The notes: generated from the sequence alone by a model not told the origin. A DNA stretch of 64,000 nt from Megachile rotundata (GCF_050947335.1 NC_134983.1:5580001-5644000), one strand, 5' to 3'. Counted from the stretch's first letter, positions 10,901-20,356 are shown. Numbers and translations are program-made.

Positions 10901-12480
10901 TTTGGTCGAGGAAAATTTTTCACTGCTATTATTTTCTTTGGATCAGGTTTCACCCCGTTTTTACTAACTACATGTCCTAAATATGCTACTTCTGTTTTTA
11001 GAAATTCACATTTATCCGGTTGCAAAGTTAATCCTGCGTCAGCTAACCTCATAAATAATCTATGAATTTTCTTTTTATGTTCTTCTAAATTTTTGGCATA
11101 TACTATTATGTCGTCAAGGTATACGAAAACTTCGACACCCTGTAAACCACGTAACACTAAATTCATTAGTCTTTGGAAAGTTGCTGGTGCATTTTTAAGA
11201 CCTTCAGGCATTCGAACGTATTCGTAATGACCTGTGGGTGTGGTAAAAGCTGTTTTATGGGCATCTTTTGGATCCATTTCTACTTGTTGAAAACCACTAG
11301 TTAAATCAAAGGTTGAAAAATACTGAGCTTCACCAATATGATCCAATATTTCAGCAATATTTGGTAACGGATATGCATCGCCAATTGTTTTCTCATTTAA
11401 TTTTCGAAAATCTATTACCATTCGCCACCTTGGATTGCCTTTAGAATCAGGCTTCTTTGGAACAATCCAAAGCGGTGAATTATATGGTGAATTTGATGGT
11501 TTAATAATCCCGTCAGATAATTTATTTAAAATCTGTCTTTCTATTTCCTGTCTATGAATCGGTGGAAATCTGTATTGTCGCGTATTTATTGGAATGTCAT
11601 CTACAGTCGGTATATGGTGCTTAATAAACGATGTTGCTTGCAATTTATCTCCAGGTAAATGAAATCTTTCAGGAAATTCTTCAATAAGACTTATTACGTG
11701 TTCTCGTTCTTCCGTATTTAAATGATCTAATCGTAGTCGTTTAACAATTTCTGAAACTCTATCTGAAGTATTTCCTAAATTTTTGTCTTCAGAGTCGGAA
11801 TCGAAATATTCTTCTTCTGGAAAATTATGATATTCAAACGGAACTAACTCTTGGGCAGGTATTTCTACCTCTACATCTTTATCTAAGGTATTGATAGCCA
11901 AGACATGACACACGCCACCGTCGTTCACAGAGACTGCAGCTTCGCCAATGTACAAGCCATCAATGTTTTCTATGAGTGGTAAATAACCTTCTTTCAGATT
12001 AGCGTTTATCACATCTATTGCTATAGGTTGTCGTGTTCTTGCTTTAATCAAAAGTACTCGCGGTTTTAAATTTCGACGTTCCACGTATTGTTGCATTGAA
12101 TTTTCGTCTATGAATCTAATAGGTCTGATCGGATCACTTTGAGTAACTAATGTATTATGCGCAAAAGAAATTTCAGCCTGTTCTTGTCTAAGATAGTCTT
12201 GTCCTAATAATCCATCATGTTTCAAAGGAAAAGTTGATTTTACGACATGAAATCTAACCGGTCTATTTTGCAAAGTCACGATTGTGCTACCTATTGTTTT
12301 TATCTTTTCCGTTGTTATACCACTAAGTATAGCCGAATCATCTATTGAAACTGTTGTGTCTTCGTGTAGTGAATTTAGTTTTATTATATTTATTTCCGCG
12401 CCTGTATCTACGAGAAAATTAGCTGAACCCGTCCGTAGCTCTTTCGCATGCATTTTTACTATTGGTGATTCGCGTTTCAT
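7975..12480 (-). CDS. pol: Pol polyprotein: protease, RT, RNase H, AT-hook linker, macro-like domain, integrase
   Basis: There are 1501 codons from ATG 12480, plus about 39 upstream codons (open from 12600) reached by frameshift from gag. Protease: LVDTGAE, catalytic Asp25. RT: about 300-500, with FDLTSGF and YLDD (454-457). RNase H: about 595-715, acidic residues at 603 and 669. Linker: about 720-1020, acidic and Ser-rich, with an AT-hook at 774-787. Residues about 1021-1154 resemble a macro domain. Integrase: H1171, H1178, C1208, C1211 zinc site, catalytic D1241, D1301, E1337 (35 residues between the last two), and a C-terminal GPY/F module (HGPY near 1468). The frame is intact, so the enzymes may be active. 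It is several hundred residues longer than a typical gypsy pol because of the linker and extra domain. Gag ends at 12483, 2 nt before the pol ATG, and pol lies in the -1 frame. Confidence 0.95.
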   Translation of the reverse strand: MKRESPIVKMHAKELRTGSANFLVDTGAEINIIKLNSLHEDTTVSIDDSAILSGITTEKIKTIGSTIVTLQNRPVRFHVVKSTFPLKHDGLLGQDYLRQEQAEISFAHNTLVTQSDPIRPIRFIDENSMQQYVERRNLKPRVLLIKARTRQPIAIDVINANLKEGYLPLIENIDGLYIGEAAVSVNDGGVCHVLAINTLDKDVEVEIPAQELVPFEYHNFPEEEYFDSDSEDKNLGNTSDRVSEIVKRLRLDHLNTEEREHVISLIEEFPERFHLPGDKLQATSFIKHHIPTVDDIPINTRQYRFPPIHRQEIERQILNKLSDGIIKPSNSPYNSPLWIVPKKPDSKGNPRWRMVIDFRKLNEKTIGDAYPLPNIAEILDHIGEAQYFSTFDLTSGFQQVEMDPKDAHKTAFTTPTGHYEYVRMPEGLKNAPATFQRLMNLVLRGLQGVEVFVYLDDIIVYAKNLEEHKKKIHRLFMRLADAGLTLQPDKCEFLKTEVAYLGHVVSKNGVKPDPKKIIAVKNFPRPKNPKNVRQFLGLAGYYRRFIKNFAEKAKPLTELLKKNAKFVWGTKQRQSFLELRKALCRSPILQYPNFDKPFTLTTDASDYAIGAILSQEFNGHDLPVAYLSRTLTKPEQNYFTTEKECLAVLYAILHFRPYLYGRKFTLVSDHEPLRWINSIKDPGQRLIRWRLKLRDYDYDFVHKSGKLNTNADALSRNPVIAHEIISSDEFSLSSSDEQGNPESNTETRNLLPISGPESSKTPLQPAIQTDTTEKRKRGRPLGSKSKRNKIQTTLDTEAIATRTRSKSKPAVLQPERISESSDDSSDDELSDAPKFCRRRSVLPNLEFHSEPRMLGIPTVPEKKTASPVLDEIEQGSEIVQSGESAMIELPEAYSSDSDDETLRNLNQSDQEFSDITSGEDTTLQQTQILADVDSDSDLSDEDLQEHLEQLQFPTSDPLALSTPISKTKAKLKSKEGGKNAIVSKSKSNFTHNPDFSGIQITENLPLDSHSKTQKIVTYSRENLTYRHSHYVHFISSDCRLITPISKLLSDLGIINTENFQNSKPKLGQVLITKRGKYKVFSVVIKKNCFDELSTEILNIGLLNLKQILLSLNINTFRISQIGDFTDTLHRGTLADMLVNTFEDSNIKITLCYGNVQVPPEELRLKIISELHGSLIGGHKGVTKTYRRIRERFYWPNLRNDVQNFIRTCNSCQNQKLVRAKTREPMIIIDTPLESFEKVSLDTVGPLPVTPNGNRHILTIQDNLTKYCIAVPIPDIKAETIAHALVTNLILHYGTPKAILTDRGTSFLNKIIYYLTKTFKIQHVTTSGYRPQTNGALERSHIVLTEYISHYINNFDYWDRLVPFAMFSYNTSVHEATNFTPFELVFGKVARCPTSFTIDDKLPTYNSYLHDLITRLSEMQTIAGKNLIEAKQRSKTYYDSKSRPFNGKIGDMAYVINEARKSKFSRRYHGPYKIVGILEKNNVILEVNGKQVTKHIDKLKLL
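9019..9420 (-). other. Macro-like (ADP-ribose) domain within Pol
   Basis: Pol residues about 1021-1154 run in the order of a macro fold of the OARD1/TARG1 type. There is an 'HFISSDC' strand/turn, a 'GQVLITKRGKYKVFSVV' hairpin followed by Lys-Lys (1085-1086), a helix, then 'FRISQIGDFTD' with Asp1126, a helix, and a final strand 'IKITL'. From memory of that family, the Lys and Asp fall where TARG1 has its catalytic pair. The first glycine loop (GxGIA in the family) is replaced by ITPIS, so ADP-ribose binding may be weakened. The placement just before the integrase zinc domain is unusual. This is a comparison by eye, not a search result. Confidence 0.55.
10120..10161 (-). other. AT-hook in the Pol linker
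   Basis: Residues 774-787 read KRKRGRPLGSKSKR. RGRP flanked by basic residues is the AT-hook core, which binds the minor groove of AT-rich DNA. It could also act as a nuclear localisation signal. It sits in the acidic linker between RNase H and the macro-like segment. Confidence 0.7.
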
Positions 12481-12482
12481 CT

Positions 12483-13658
12483 CTATGGTAAAAGATGTTC
12501 GTTCTGTTCCAAAAATTTTACTGTCGGTTGACGCTGATTTTTCCCGAAGCTCGCCGTCGCGTCCACTCGACGAGCGTTTTGAGAGTTTAAAGAATCTGAT
12601 CTATCTTGATTATTTTTGACTGGATGAGGAGAAGGTGATCGAGATTTTGGAGTAGATGGAGAATTTTGAGGCGGTATTTTGGTTGTAGAAGGAGAATGAG
12701 ATGTAAATCTGGATTCTTGATGGTTATTGTGATCATGATAACGAGTTGAACAACAGGAAGAAACATTACAATGACAATGATGTTGTACTGGTTGAAAATT
12801 TTGAGAACAACAAAAATGATAATGTTGCATATGTCTGGGTGTACGATATGGACTTGGTGTTCTAGATCGATTTTCATCTTGTATCGGATAATTTGGAAAT
12901 TCTCGGTGTTGATAAGATGAATATGGATTATGAGAATATTCGCGATAATTATTAGATCTGTAATTTTCACGTGGATGGTAGTCATATCGATATTCTGGAT
13001 TAATAGAAGGCTTATTCTGTTCATAAGATGGTACAATTCCGGATTTCATCCTAGTTTCGACTTTAATTGCGACTTCTAATGCTTTTTCTAATGTGTTTGG
13101 ATCTCGTGCGTCTACTGCTCTAGCTAATTCGTCTGGTAAACCTCTAATAAATGCATTAATAGCTGTTGCTTTTACAGGCTTTAAAATACTGTCCACGTCG
13201 TCAGCGTAACTGTCTTTCAATAAATTTTGAAACCCACTAATTAAAATTCTTAAACGATCGTAGAAAGCGTAAACAGATTCGTTTCTTTTCATCCGAATAT
13301 TTGAAATCTCTTGCTGATAATGTTCGTAAGTTTTTCCCGGAGCAAACCGACGTTTTAAATGTTTAATTAATTCATTAATTGAGTCAAAATGTAAATCGCA
13401 AATGCTATCTCTTGCTTCTCCGCGTAATTTTGTTAAAACTGCACGTATAAAAGATCGTTCTGATTCTGATGGAAGACAATATGCACTGTTTTGTATATCT
13501 ATAAGAAAATCTTTGAGCGGTATATTATTTCCGTCAAAATATGGTATACTAGCAATGGCTTGTTGTATTGCAAAACTTTCAGCAAAAGTTGCAGTCATTT
13601 GTTCGGTACGAGAATGAGACTCTGCGCTCGAACCAGCGCTATGCAATGGTTGCGACAT
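12483..13658 (-). CDS. gag: Gag structural protein
   Basis: The frame has 391 codons from ATG 13658 to TAG 12483-12485. It is the first frame after the primer-binding site and leader. Residues about 37-200 have the helical capsid-type pattern of gypsy Gags (FDGNNIPLKDFL, a RSFIRAVL/LRGEARD helix pair, VYAFYDRLR, INAFIRGLP). Residues 205-270 are Tyr/Asn/Arg-rich, and the C-terminus is Ser/Pro/Arg-rich and basic. No canonical CX2CX4HX4C knuckle is present. Instead there is a Cys/His cluster at 276-309 (C283, C284, C295, C297, C302, C303 among many His). Gag packages element RNA and assembles particles in the cytoplasm. Pol is expected as a Gag-Pol fusion through the -1 signal at 12552-12591. 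Confidence 0.93.
   Translation of the reverse strand: MSQPLHSAGSSAESHSRTEQMTATFAESFAIQQAIASIPYFDGNNIPLKDFLIDIQNSAYCLPSESERSFIRAVLTKLRGEARDSICDLHFDSINELIKHLKRRFAPGKTYEHYQQEISNIRMKRNESVYAFYDRLRILISGFQNLLKDSYADDVDSILKPVKATAINAFIRGLPDELARAVDARDPNTLEKALEVAIKVETRMKSGIVPSYEQNKPSINPEYRYDYHPRENYRSNNYREYSHNPYSSYQHREFPNYPIQDENRSRTPSPYRTPRHMQHYHFCCSQNFQPVQHHCHCNVSSCCSTRYHDHNNHQESRFTSHSPSTTKIPPQNSPSTPKSRSPSPHPVKNNQDRSDSLNSQNARRVDATASFGKNQRQPTVKFLEQNEHLLP
12552..12591 (-). promoter_or_regulatory. Predicted -1 ribosomal frameshift signal (gag to pol)
   Basis: On the minus strand TTTAAAC (12591-12585) sits in gag phase as T TTA AAC, the classical X XXY YYZ slippery heptamer. After an 8-nt spacer (12584-12577) comes a stem: CGCTCGTCG (12576-12568, one bulged T) pairs with CGACGGCG (12559-12552) around an 8-nt loop. 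The pol frame is closed by TAG at 12601-12603 just upstream and open from there on, so the overlap is placed exactly for this slip. Confidence 0.85.
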
Positions 13659-14064
13659 TTTGTGTTATAAGTTAATAATGTTGAATATACACACAATAAA
13701 AGATATAAGTAAAATCGTAAGAATATAAGTGATAATGGCAATAAAATCCAATAGCAAGCGTTATCAAGGGAACCAAATTGTTTTTCCCTCCAATCTGTGT
13801 ATTAACAAATTGCAAAATTGCGTTTCTCGAAATAACTTCAAAAACTTAATTATTTGATTGCGATCCTATGAATACGAGTATCTCTAAACCTTTTGAAATT
13901 TCAATTGTAAGATTTTTAAATTTTAATTTTGAATAAAAGAAAGTAGAAATTTTAAAAAAAAGAGATCACACCGTGATTTTAAAGTATCCCACCGAATTTA
14001 AGGAATCCCACCGAATTTAAGGAATCCCACCGTGATTTTAAGGTATCCCACCGAATTTAAAGAG
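13659..14064 (-). other. 5' leader with 20-bp repeats echoing the primer site
   Basis: This is the untranslated leader between the primer site and gag. On the plus strand the 9-mer ATCCCACCG occurs at 13986, 14005, 14024 and 14045, with a variant ATCACACCG at 13965, at 19-21 bp spacing. The next copy, at 14065, is the start of the primer-binding site. The spacer between copies is mostly 'aatttaaggta'-like. Confidence 0.85.
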
Positions 14065-14082
14065 ATCCCACCGCTGCCACCA
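14065..14082 (-). promoter_or_regulatory. Primer-binding site, tRNA-Leu
   Basis: On the minus strand the 18 bases TGGTGGCAGCGGTGGGAT lie 14 nt inside the 5' LTR. The plus-strand complement ends in GCTGCCACCA and matches the 3' end (T arm, acceptor stem, CCA) of eukaryotic tRNA-Leu with an AAG or UAG anticodon, as I recall it. It primes minus-strand DNA synthesis. Confidence 0.8.
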
Positions 14083-14096
14083 ATTTTCTTCTAGGC

Positions 14097-15734
14097 TGTT
14101 ACGTGCGGGAAGCGCGCGTATAAAGCCTCGAAGATTTGTTTGCCCAAACAATATTAATTGTTAACGGGACTTAATGTTTGTGGATCCGGAGATACGCTAG
14201 TCCCATACGGGCCCTTTCACAAGATCGCAATGATTATAGGATATGACGGAGGCAATAAAAGAAATGTAATTCAAAATAATTAAAAAAATACAAAAGATTA
14301 TATTTTATAAAATATGAAGAGATTAGAATGGTAGCGTATATAATATAATATGAATCACAATGAACTGAACAAAAATATTGTAAATATCCGAGACGCGCAA
14401 TTCGTAGATTCGAAGGAGAAACAATTACTCAGATACAAAATAATTTTATAATCCAGTGAGGGAAATCCCAAAGTTAAATAATTAACTACTGGATCTACTT
14501 GCCGAAAAATTCATAAAATAGCTGGAAGAATAAAGGAAACAACTCACCGAAATATGTGTACTTGAATGAATTTAGAATTAACAATCTCTTGCAAAATGTG
14601 TAATGCCAATTACGCCTGGTTCCTGGGAAGAACACACACACATGAAAGCGCTCCACCAATGATAATTTTGAACTAACCAATTGTGAAATTCAATTAAACT
14701 ATAAAATAAAATTATACGTTAAAAATTAAAAAGAATAAAATTGAATGTAATTAAATGGAAAAATAGAATAATTAATTGAATTGAAAATTTAATGTGATTA
14801 TATAACGCGAAAGTTTTACGTGAAGATAGAGTCTTTGTCTGAATTTTGCACTTTAACAAATTCTAGAACAAACTCGTCTCTAAGCCACTTCACGGACCCT
14901 CGACACGCACCTCGCGATTATACACCGAAGAGTGTCGCAACTTGCACCTCTCGGAGAAGACCAGAGTGGGCCTAGTCCGAAATTGTTTATGTTGCATTGA
15001 TATGCGCCTAACGAATTAGGCTGCGAGGCCAATGCGTAAGAGACCGTGATTCGTTAATTAGGTGGTGATGGTGGGTGCATGTGTTCCTCCCTTGTCCAGC
15101 TCTTATCTTTCTCTCTTTCTATATAGTTCTTTCCTTTACCCTTGAGCTATGGATTGTTAATTAGCTATTGAATAATTTTACATGCATAACCAATACAATA
15201 TAAAATGTTAATCTGTATACATTATAAAATTTAGAATGAAACATTATCTATTTCGTTTTACAATTATTAAAGTTAAATCGCGCTCGGTACTGTAACTATT
15301 GTGGAACTGATTGACGTGTGCGTATTAATAATAACGGTATAAAGAAATACTATGGGTAATTTATATAATTTTGTAGTGTTGCAAAGACTATTTCTATTAC
15401 AATTTTATATTGCGTCGTGGGCCCTTGAGGAACATTCCAGAACGCTTGGCGTTATCGGACCACACGAGTGTGACTTCTGTTTATATTCGGCGGTTCGGAG
15501 AATGAAATGATCTAAGATTTTGGCCGTGGGACCACGTTGATTTCAAGGAAGGAATGTGTTATATTAACAATCATAGTTTAGTCGACAAAAGATAGTCTAT
15601 CTAATAAACATTGAAAGACCGTTACTGCGTTCGATCAGGGTGTTCCCAGAATGCAATACGCATTATCGATACACATCCGGTCGGTCAGAACTACAAAGGA
15701 AATTTTGAAAAAGATTCCTGTTCGGAACGTAACA
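14097..15734 (-). repeat. 5' LTR of the gypsy element
   Basis: This 1638-bp copy is the promoter-bearing LTR in element orientation. It was compared in segments with 4754-6391 and no mismatch was noticed. No particular promoter motif inside it could be assigned with confidence. Confidence 0.95.
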
Positions 15735-16070
15735 CAGGCAAGTTAAATTTTTATATAAAAGTACGTTAACAAAGATTATTTCTGCACGATTTATCATTAG
15801 TATTTACTATTGAACATTCAAAAGCAATTTACCATCAAATTTATTTTCTTCTTTGAATAATTATTATTTTCCTGTGGAAATACGTATGTTCGTAATATGA
15901 TACATGTTGAGTGTAATAAGAAACATGTTCCATACTGGATACATGGTTCTTGTTAACATCACATGACATTCTGAGTTACATTTTTACGATTCTAAATACA
16001 TAATAATAATAACAATGGAGGAGAATTGTTCCAATACAATTATACGTGAGCAATATACATATAGTATAGT
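15735..16070. other. Non-coding flank of the gypsy insertion
   Basis: It begins with the right CAGG duplication and is otherwise AT-rich, with no gene recognised. Confidence 0.5.
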
Positions 16071-16277
16071 ATTTTGTGTGCGTCGTGGAATATTCCACCG
16101 ACCGGTAAACAAAAGAATTTCGGGAAACGGCGACGTCGAACGGTCGAAAAGGGAAGAGTCGTTGTTCGCCCTTAGAGACATGCGGTCGCGAGACACTTAT
16201 GCATTACGGAATAAATATCCTTATGTTAAGCAAATTATTGATCTTCTTTATGCTCGAACCTGACCTGATATCCTACA
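16071..16277 (+). repeat. Dispersed repeat, possible solo LTR (copy A)
   Basis: About 207 bp shared with 46694-46912. Both copies start near 'tgtgcgtcgtggaatattcc', contain 'aaccggtaaacaaaag'-like text and end near 'gaacctgacctgat' plus 'ctaca'. Copy A has an internal AATAAA, and ATAGT flanks it on both sides (16066-16070 and 16278-16282). A small solo LTR is the favoured reading; a miniature transposon is possible. Confidence 0.55.
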
Positions 16278-16434
16278 ATAGTAATCGAAATAACATTCTA
16301 CGAATTAATTTAAAAGGATATTTGTAAATGTCCATTTTTCAGGATGGAAATAAAGTTATCTCAGTTTTCTGTACAAATGTCCCACATGTGGAATTAATTA
16401 AAATAACTCCTACATATGGTGTTGATTGTTTTAA

Positions 16435-16863
16435 CCCTTTCGCTTCGGCTGTCCAGTCCGCCGAAGTACTGTAACTGAACGGAAGCGAGCGCCGTGAATA
16501 CGTGCAGTACGCGTTGTTGCTGTATATACGTTTTCCTGAGTCTTAAATGACTATTTTGCTGAATAAAGCAAAAATTTGCTACAATATAATGAGTATAATT
16601 TAGATCTTTGATATGAAAACATTTATAACGTATAATTATAACTTTTATAACTTATAAACATTTATAACATACAAAGCTACAGTATTTTACAATATTTACT
16701 ATATTTACAATATTTTAATTATAAATTAATTATGATGCGCAAATAAGTTAATATATTAATGTGAAATGATTAATAGTATAAGCATGTATGATTAATTTTG
16801 TTAAACGACCCTCGTACCCGCAGGTGTGTGCGCCGTTTATAAGCGGCGCTCGAAGCGAAAGGG
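16435..16863. mobile_element. TTAA-flanked miniature transposon (piggyBac-like MITE) 1
   Basis: A 429-bp segment lies between TTAA at 16431-16434 and TTAA at 16864-16867. Its ends are inverted: CCCTTTCGCTTCG on the left and CGAAGCGAAAGGG on the right. TTAA duplication with CCC-starting inverted ends is characteristic of piggyBac-type transposons. There is no transposase frame inside, so it would be non-autonomous. Confidence 0.75.
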
Positions 16864-16867
16864 TTAA

Positions 16868-17429
16868 TACATTGCTTTTGACTTTTAGAAACTACTTTTA
16901 AATTTCACATCTAAAACCACATAAAAAGAAAGAACCATACTAGCGATAATATTTCATTAGAAACTGTCTTCTACATGTAGTGCATAATCCATATGAGAAC
17001 TTACTTTGTAGAAGAAATTGTAAAATAATTACCGAACGTAGTGAGTTCGTTTGTCTGTACACTTATAGATTTTCATTCGATTTTGGATTTTTTTACTTGA
17101 AATTTCGAGGACAGACTCGCGAGACACCCTTTGCTGTATGATTGTTTGCGGTAATCTGACGACAAAAAGATGGCAGATATGTATTCGTTGACATATTGAA
17201 TCTACGTTGATCGTCGTCGAATCTTTAAATATCCATATATATCGTCTTCAATTATTGTTAACACATAGAATTGACTGTAACCACGTTAAGATCTCTGTAA
17301 CTTATCGTGAATGACAATGCTTGATCGTCACTGACATTAGTTATCAAATTAACAATGATTGTGTTTGATATAGTTCTCGACACCTTCAGACATGTTAAAT
17401 TATTTTCAACGGTTTTAAAATCTCTGCTT
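16868..17429. other. Non-coding stretch
   Basis: No gene or repeat was recognised. Confidence 0.4.
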
Positions 17430-17680
17430 GTTTTGCTCGCTGGGAGGCTCCAAAAAATTGTATCTCACACCCTTTAGCTTGTAAATTTGTATAGGAGAGC
17501 CAGTCAGTAAGCAGTGGGGAGGCTTTACAGTTCTTTTATGATTTGACAGTTTTCCTGGAGTTGTCAGGTGATTTTAGAGTGGGGTCAATTTTATGGAAAA
17601 ATGTTGTACCTCACACTGTTTGGCCTGCGAATTTGTATACGTGAGTCAGTCAATCAGTCAGTCAGTCAGTCAGTTATGTT
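17430..17680. repeat. Diverged tandem duplication with (AGTC)n
   Basis: 'ttgtatctcacaccctttag...aaatttgtata' (from about 17458) and 'ttgtacctcacactgtttgg...aatttgtata' (from about 17603) are related copies, each ending in 'agtcagt' text. The second expands into an (AGTC)n run at about 17645-17675. Confidence 0.6.
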
Positions 17681-18770
17681 TTGTGATGATATAACATCTC
17701 ATTCTTGTCCCACTTATATTTTTATAGTAGATATTCCAAATTTCGCATACACATTCGTATTGACGTGAGGCACCAGTTTATATTAAAAGAAAAAAGTTAT
17801 CGACATCCATCGATGAAACGCTAACGTAAACACGTATGATGAAGCACCCAGTACGTGAATTCCCGGAGGAAACGACAGAAAGCTTATTCGTATCTAGCCA
17901 AGGCGTTATTATCGCCATAATTCACATCATTTTGACGCGAACCTTATAAAAATATCGATCCTTATTTCTTGACCGAGCGGTACATCGATTTCAGCGCTCC
18001 CCTCATGCTTGCCAGCTTGGCCACGCTTTTTATTTCAAGCTATCCTTCTTCTTCTTGTTCGCGTTTGGGGTAAATCGAGAAGGATTCGAACAGGGCTGAC
18101 GGAACATTCACGATCGAACGTGGAAATCTTCCATTCGAGACCCCTCTTCGCTATGATAAATGGTCACCGAGAACACATTGGGCATTCTTTTCATATCCCG
18201 CTTGCACGCGTGCATCCTTCGCGAGATGACCAGCTTCCGGAGAGATCAACGGAATCGTATCCTTCAGGGAATAAGTGGAAAAGAATTCTCTGATCTTTTT
18301 CTTCGGCTGCAGGACCTTTCTGCAAATTAGATTTCGGTTCGGGTGGGAGATGCATGGCAGTTGATAAATGACGGACAGTGTGCGAGATTATTGGCTGCAA
18401 GATGTGATTTCTTCAATGGAGGATTATTCGACGCACCGTGAATGGTTTGACAATCAGTATTAATGGGATGCTTATTCCATTGAACTGCCTTTGTATTTGT
18501 TTATGGGGAACTCGTTTGAATAACCTCAGTATTATAATATTAACCCTTTGCACTTAAGAAGAGACTCATACTCACGACTTAGTTTCATACAACAATTTAA
18601 ACTAAATATTTTCCAAGTAAATAGTATTACAGATATGGTGTGTATACACAGGGAAGCAGACGCTAGTGGTAATTAATAATAGAAATAGTAATGTTAAGTG
18701 AATTGAATGAACTTTTTAACTAAAACGTTTTAAGGTTCATATGTGATAGCAACATATGTTCCAAATCTTC
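17681..18770. other. Non-coding stretch, moderately GC-rich at 18.0-18.4 kb
   Basis: Short open frames occur on both strands (for example 18009-18293) but none has a recognisable domain. A TTAACCCTTTGCAC sequence at 18540 resembles MITE ends, but no partner end was found. Confidence 0.4.
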
Positions 18771-18985
18771 CAAATTCTCAAATTTCTAAAACAACTAAAT
18801 TTCCAAATAATGAAACCTGTAATCCAATATTAAAATTTCCGGTACCTCCCAAATTCTTAAATTCGTAAGTTCTCAAATTTCCAAATAATGAAACCTATAA
18901 TCAATGAATATTAAACTTTCCTGTACCACAAACTCCCAAGTTCTCAAATTCCTAAGTACTCAAATTTCCAAACAATGAAACCTTG
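18771..18985. repeat. Degenerate CCAAATTC island with a tandem duplication
   Basis: 'aaatttccaaataatgaaacct' recurs near 18799, 18877 and 18964, each time beside 'aaattcctaag' words. The period is about 80 bp. Confidence 0.6.
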
Positions 18986-19850
18986 CACTCTCAACGAATA
19001 TTACGATGTTTACCGAGACGCCAAAAAATAACCGCAGTTCTAAATCGAAGTAGATATACTCAGGAGTTCTCTTAAATCGCGAGCACAACGTTCCCGGGCA
19101 AAGGTAAAAGCCTCGTGCCGGAAGACGAAATAGCGTGGATACATTGTGTGGTGGTTTGTGCGGCGTCACACACGAGTCGCCATATAACAAGGCCGGTAGG
19201 TTGAAATGGAAGAAGGAAACGGAAGAGAGTGGAAGAGGTGTGCTGTGCCACTGGAAATAGGGTTTGGGACGCGCGAGAGTTGGCCTGGACCGTTTTATGC
19301 ATACCGAATGCATATCGAGCCCATTCTGATGCATCGCATACATGGACAACTGATTTATAGCCGAAATAAACCGCCTTCCTTTTCGATAAATAGAAAAGCT
19401 CCCTATAGCATACTCGAAAACACGACCACATCAAGGAATTTCTCGTTTTCGATATTGACCGTCTGATAAAGAAGCTGATGTTATGCTACATTCACATCGA
19501 TGTTTGCTACCAACTTGTGAATCCTAAATGAGTCTTCAATTCCTGGAAAAAATACTTTGACCCTTTGCTTCATATTTAATTCGAATTTCTTTTTTAAATT
19601 TGTTTAAGGGATTTCCGGGCTAGGTTCATATTTCAAGACAAAAATTTATAAATACCAATAAAATAAAAAATTATCATTAATTTATGAAAATTAATTTTTT
19701 ACCCGTAATTTTTAAATCAATATTACAATTTTCTCTTAATTAACGTCAATAAACACTATCTAGAAATTGAATGTATTATCAGTAAATAAAGAAACGTATA
19801 AGGTTTTTTTCCGTCATTTGAATTCAAAGTATATTTACCCAGAATAATTA
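18986..19850. other. Non-coding stretch
   Basis: Overlapping frames at 18960-19466 on both strands look like chance openness in a moderately GC-rich patch. No domain is visible. Confidence 0.4.
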
Positions 19851-20356
19851 TACAGAATGTTTCATCTTTGCTCTCCAGTGAAAAAAAAATAAAAAGCGTT
19901 ATATAAACATATGGAAAATGTTTTATTACAGAGTTGTAACAATGTTACCAAAATTATAAATAACTTGCAGTCATATAAATATACAAAGTTTCAGTTAGTT
20001 GCGGTTACAGTTTCATATAGCTTTTTACACAGTATACGATTTATACTTGTTTTCATTTAATTCCACGTTTTTTATTCGATACTGTGTTGAACAAAAAAAA
20101 ATAAAAGTCAAGATAAAATACATGGTAACATTCTAATTCTACAGCAGAATATAATTGTACAACGTGAATGTTTACAACAAATAATAATTTAAACAAGAAT
20201 TTCAGTAAACATGGCTAACCGATCGAACAAGTTTACAGTATCGAAATTTTTATTATAATTTTACAATGAAATATTCATGGCTATATATTTATATAAAATT
20301 TCATAATTTTGATTATGAAGTACGTTAAAATCGAAATAAAAATGAAACACCCTGTA
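19851..20356. mobile_element. TA-flanked MITE candidate
   Basis: The left end TACAGAATGTTTCAT (19851-19865) is the inverse of the right end ATGAAACACCCTGTA (20342-20356) with two mismatches in 15. TA lies directly outside each end, as expected for Tc1/mariner-type insertion. The 506-bp interior has no transposase frame. Confidence 0.5.

Larger units (their letters stand above)
4754..15734 (-). mobile_element. Complete Ty3/gypsy (errantivirus-like) LTR retrotransposon
   Basis: This 10,981-bp element is read on the minus strand in the order 5' LTR (14097-15734), primer site, gag, pol, broken env, RRM-like frame, polypurine tract, 3' LTR (4754-6391). The LTRs begin and end with the 7-bp inverted pair TGTTACG/CGTAACA. 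A 4-bp target duplication CAGG lies at 4750-4753 and 15735-15738. The pol domain order (protease, RT, RNase H, integrase) defines Ty3/gypsy, and an F-like env remnant points to the errantivirus side of the family. Both LTRs have the same length and I saw no difference between them, so the insertion looks recent. Confidence 0.95.

Noticed and set aside
12587..13036. 149-codon minus frame rich in Ile/His
   Set aside because: Shadow of gag in another frame.
14065..14082. tRNA gene fragment
   Set aside because: Only the 3' 18 nt of tRNA-Leu are present, next to an LTR, which is a primer-binding site.
18540..18560. MITE end TTAACCCTTTGCAC
   Set aside because: No inverted partner was found within the following kilobase.
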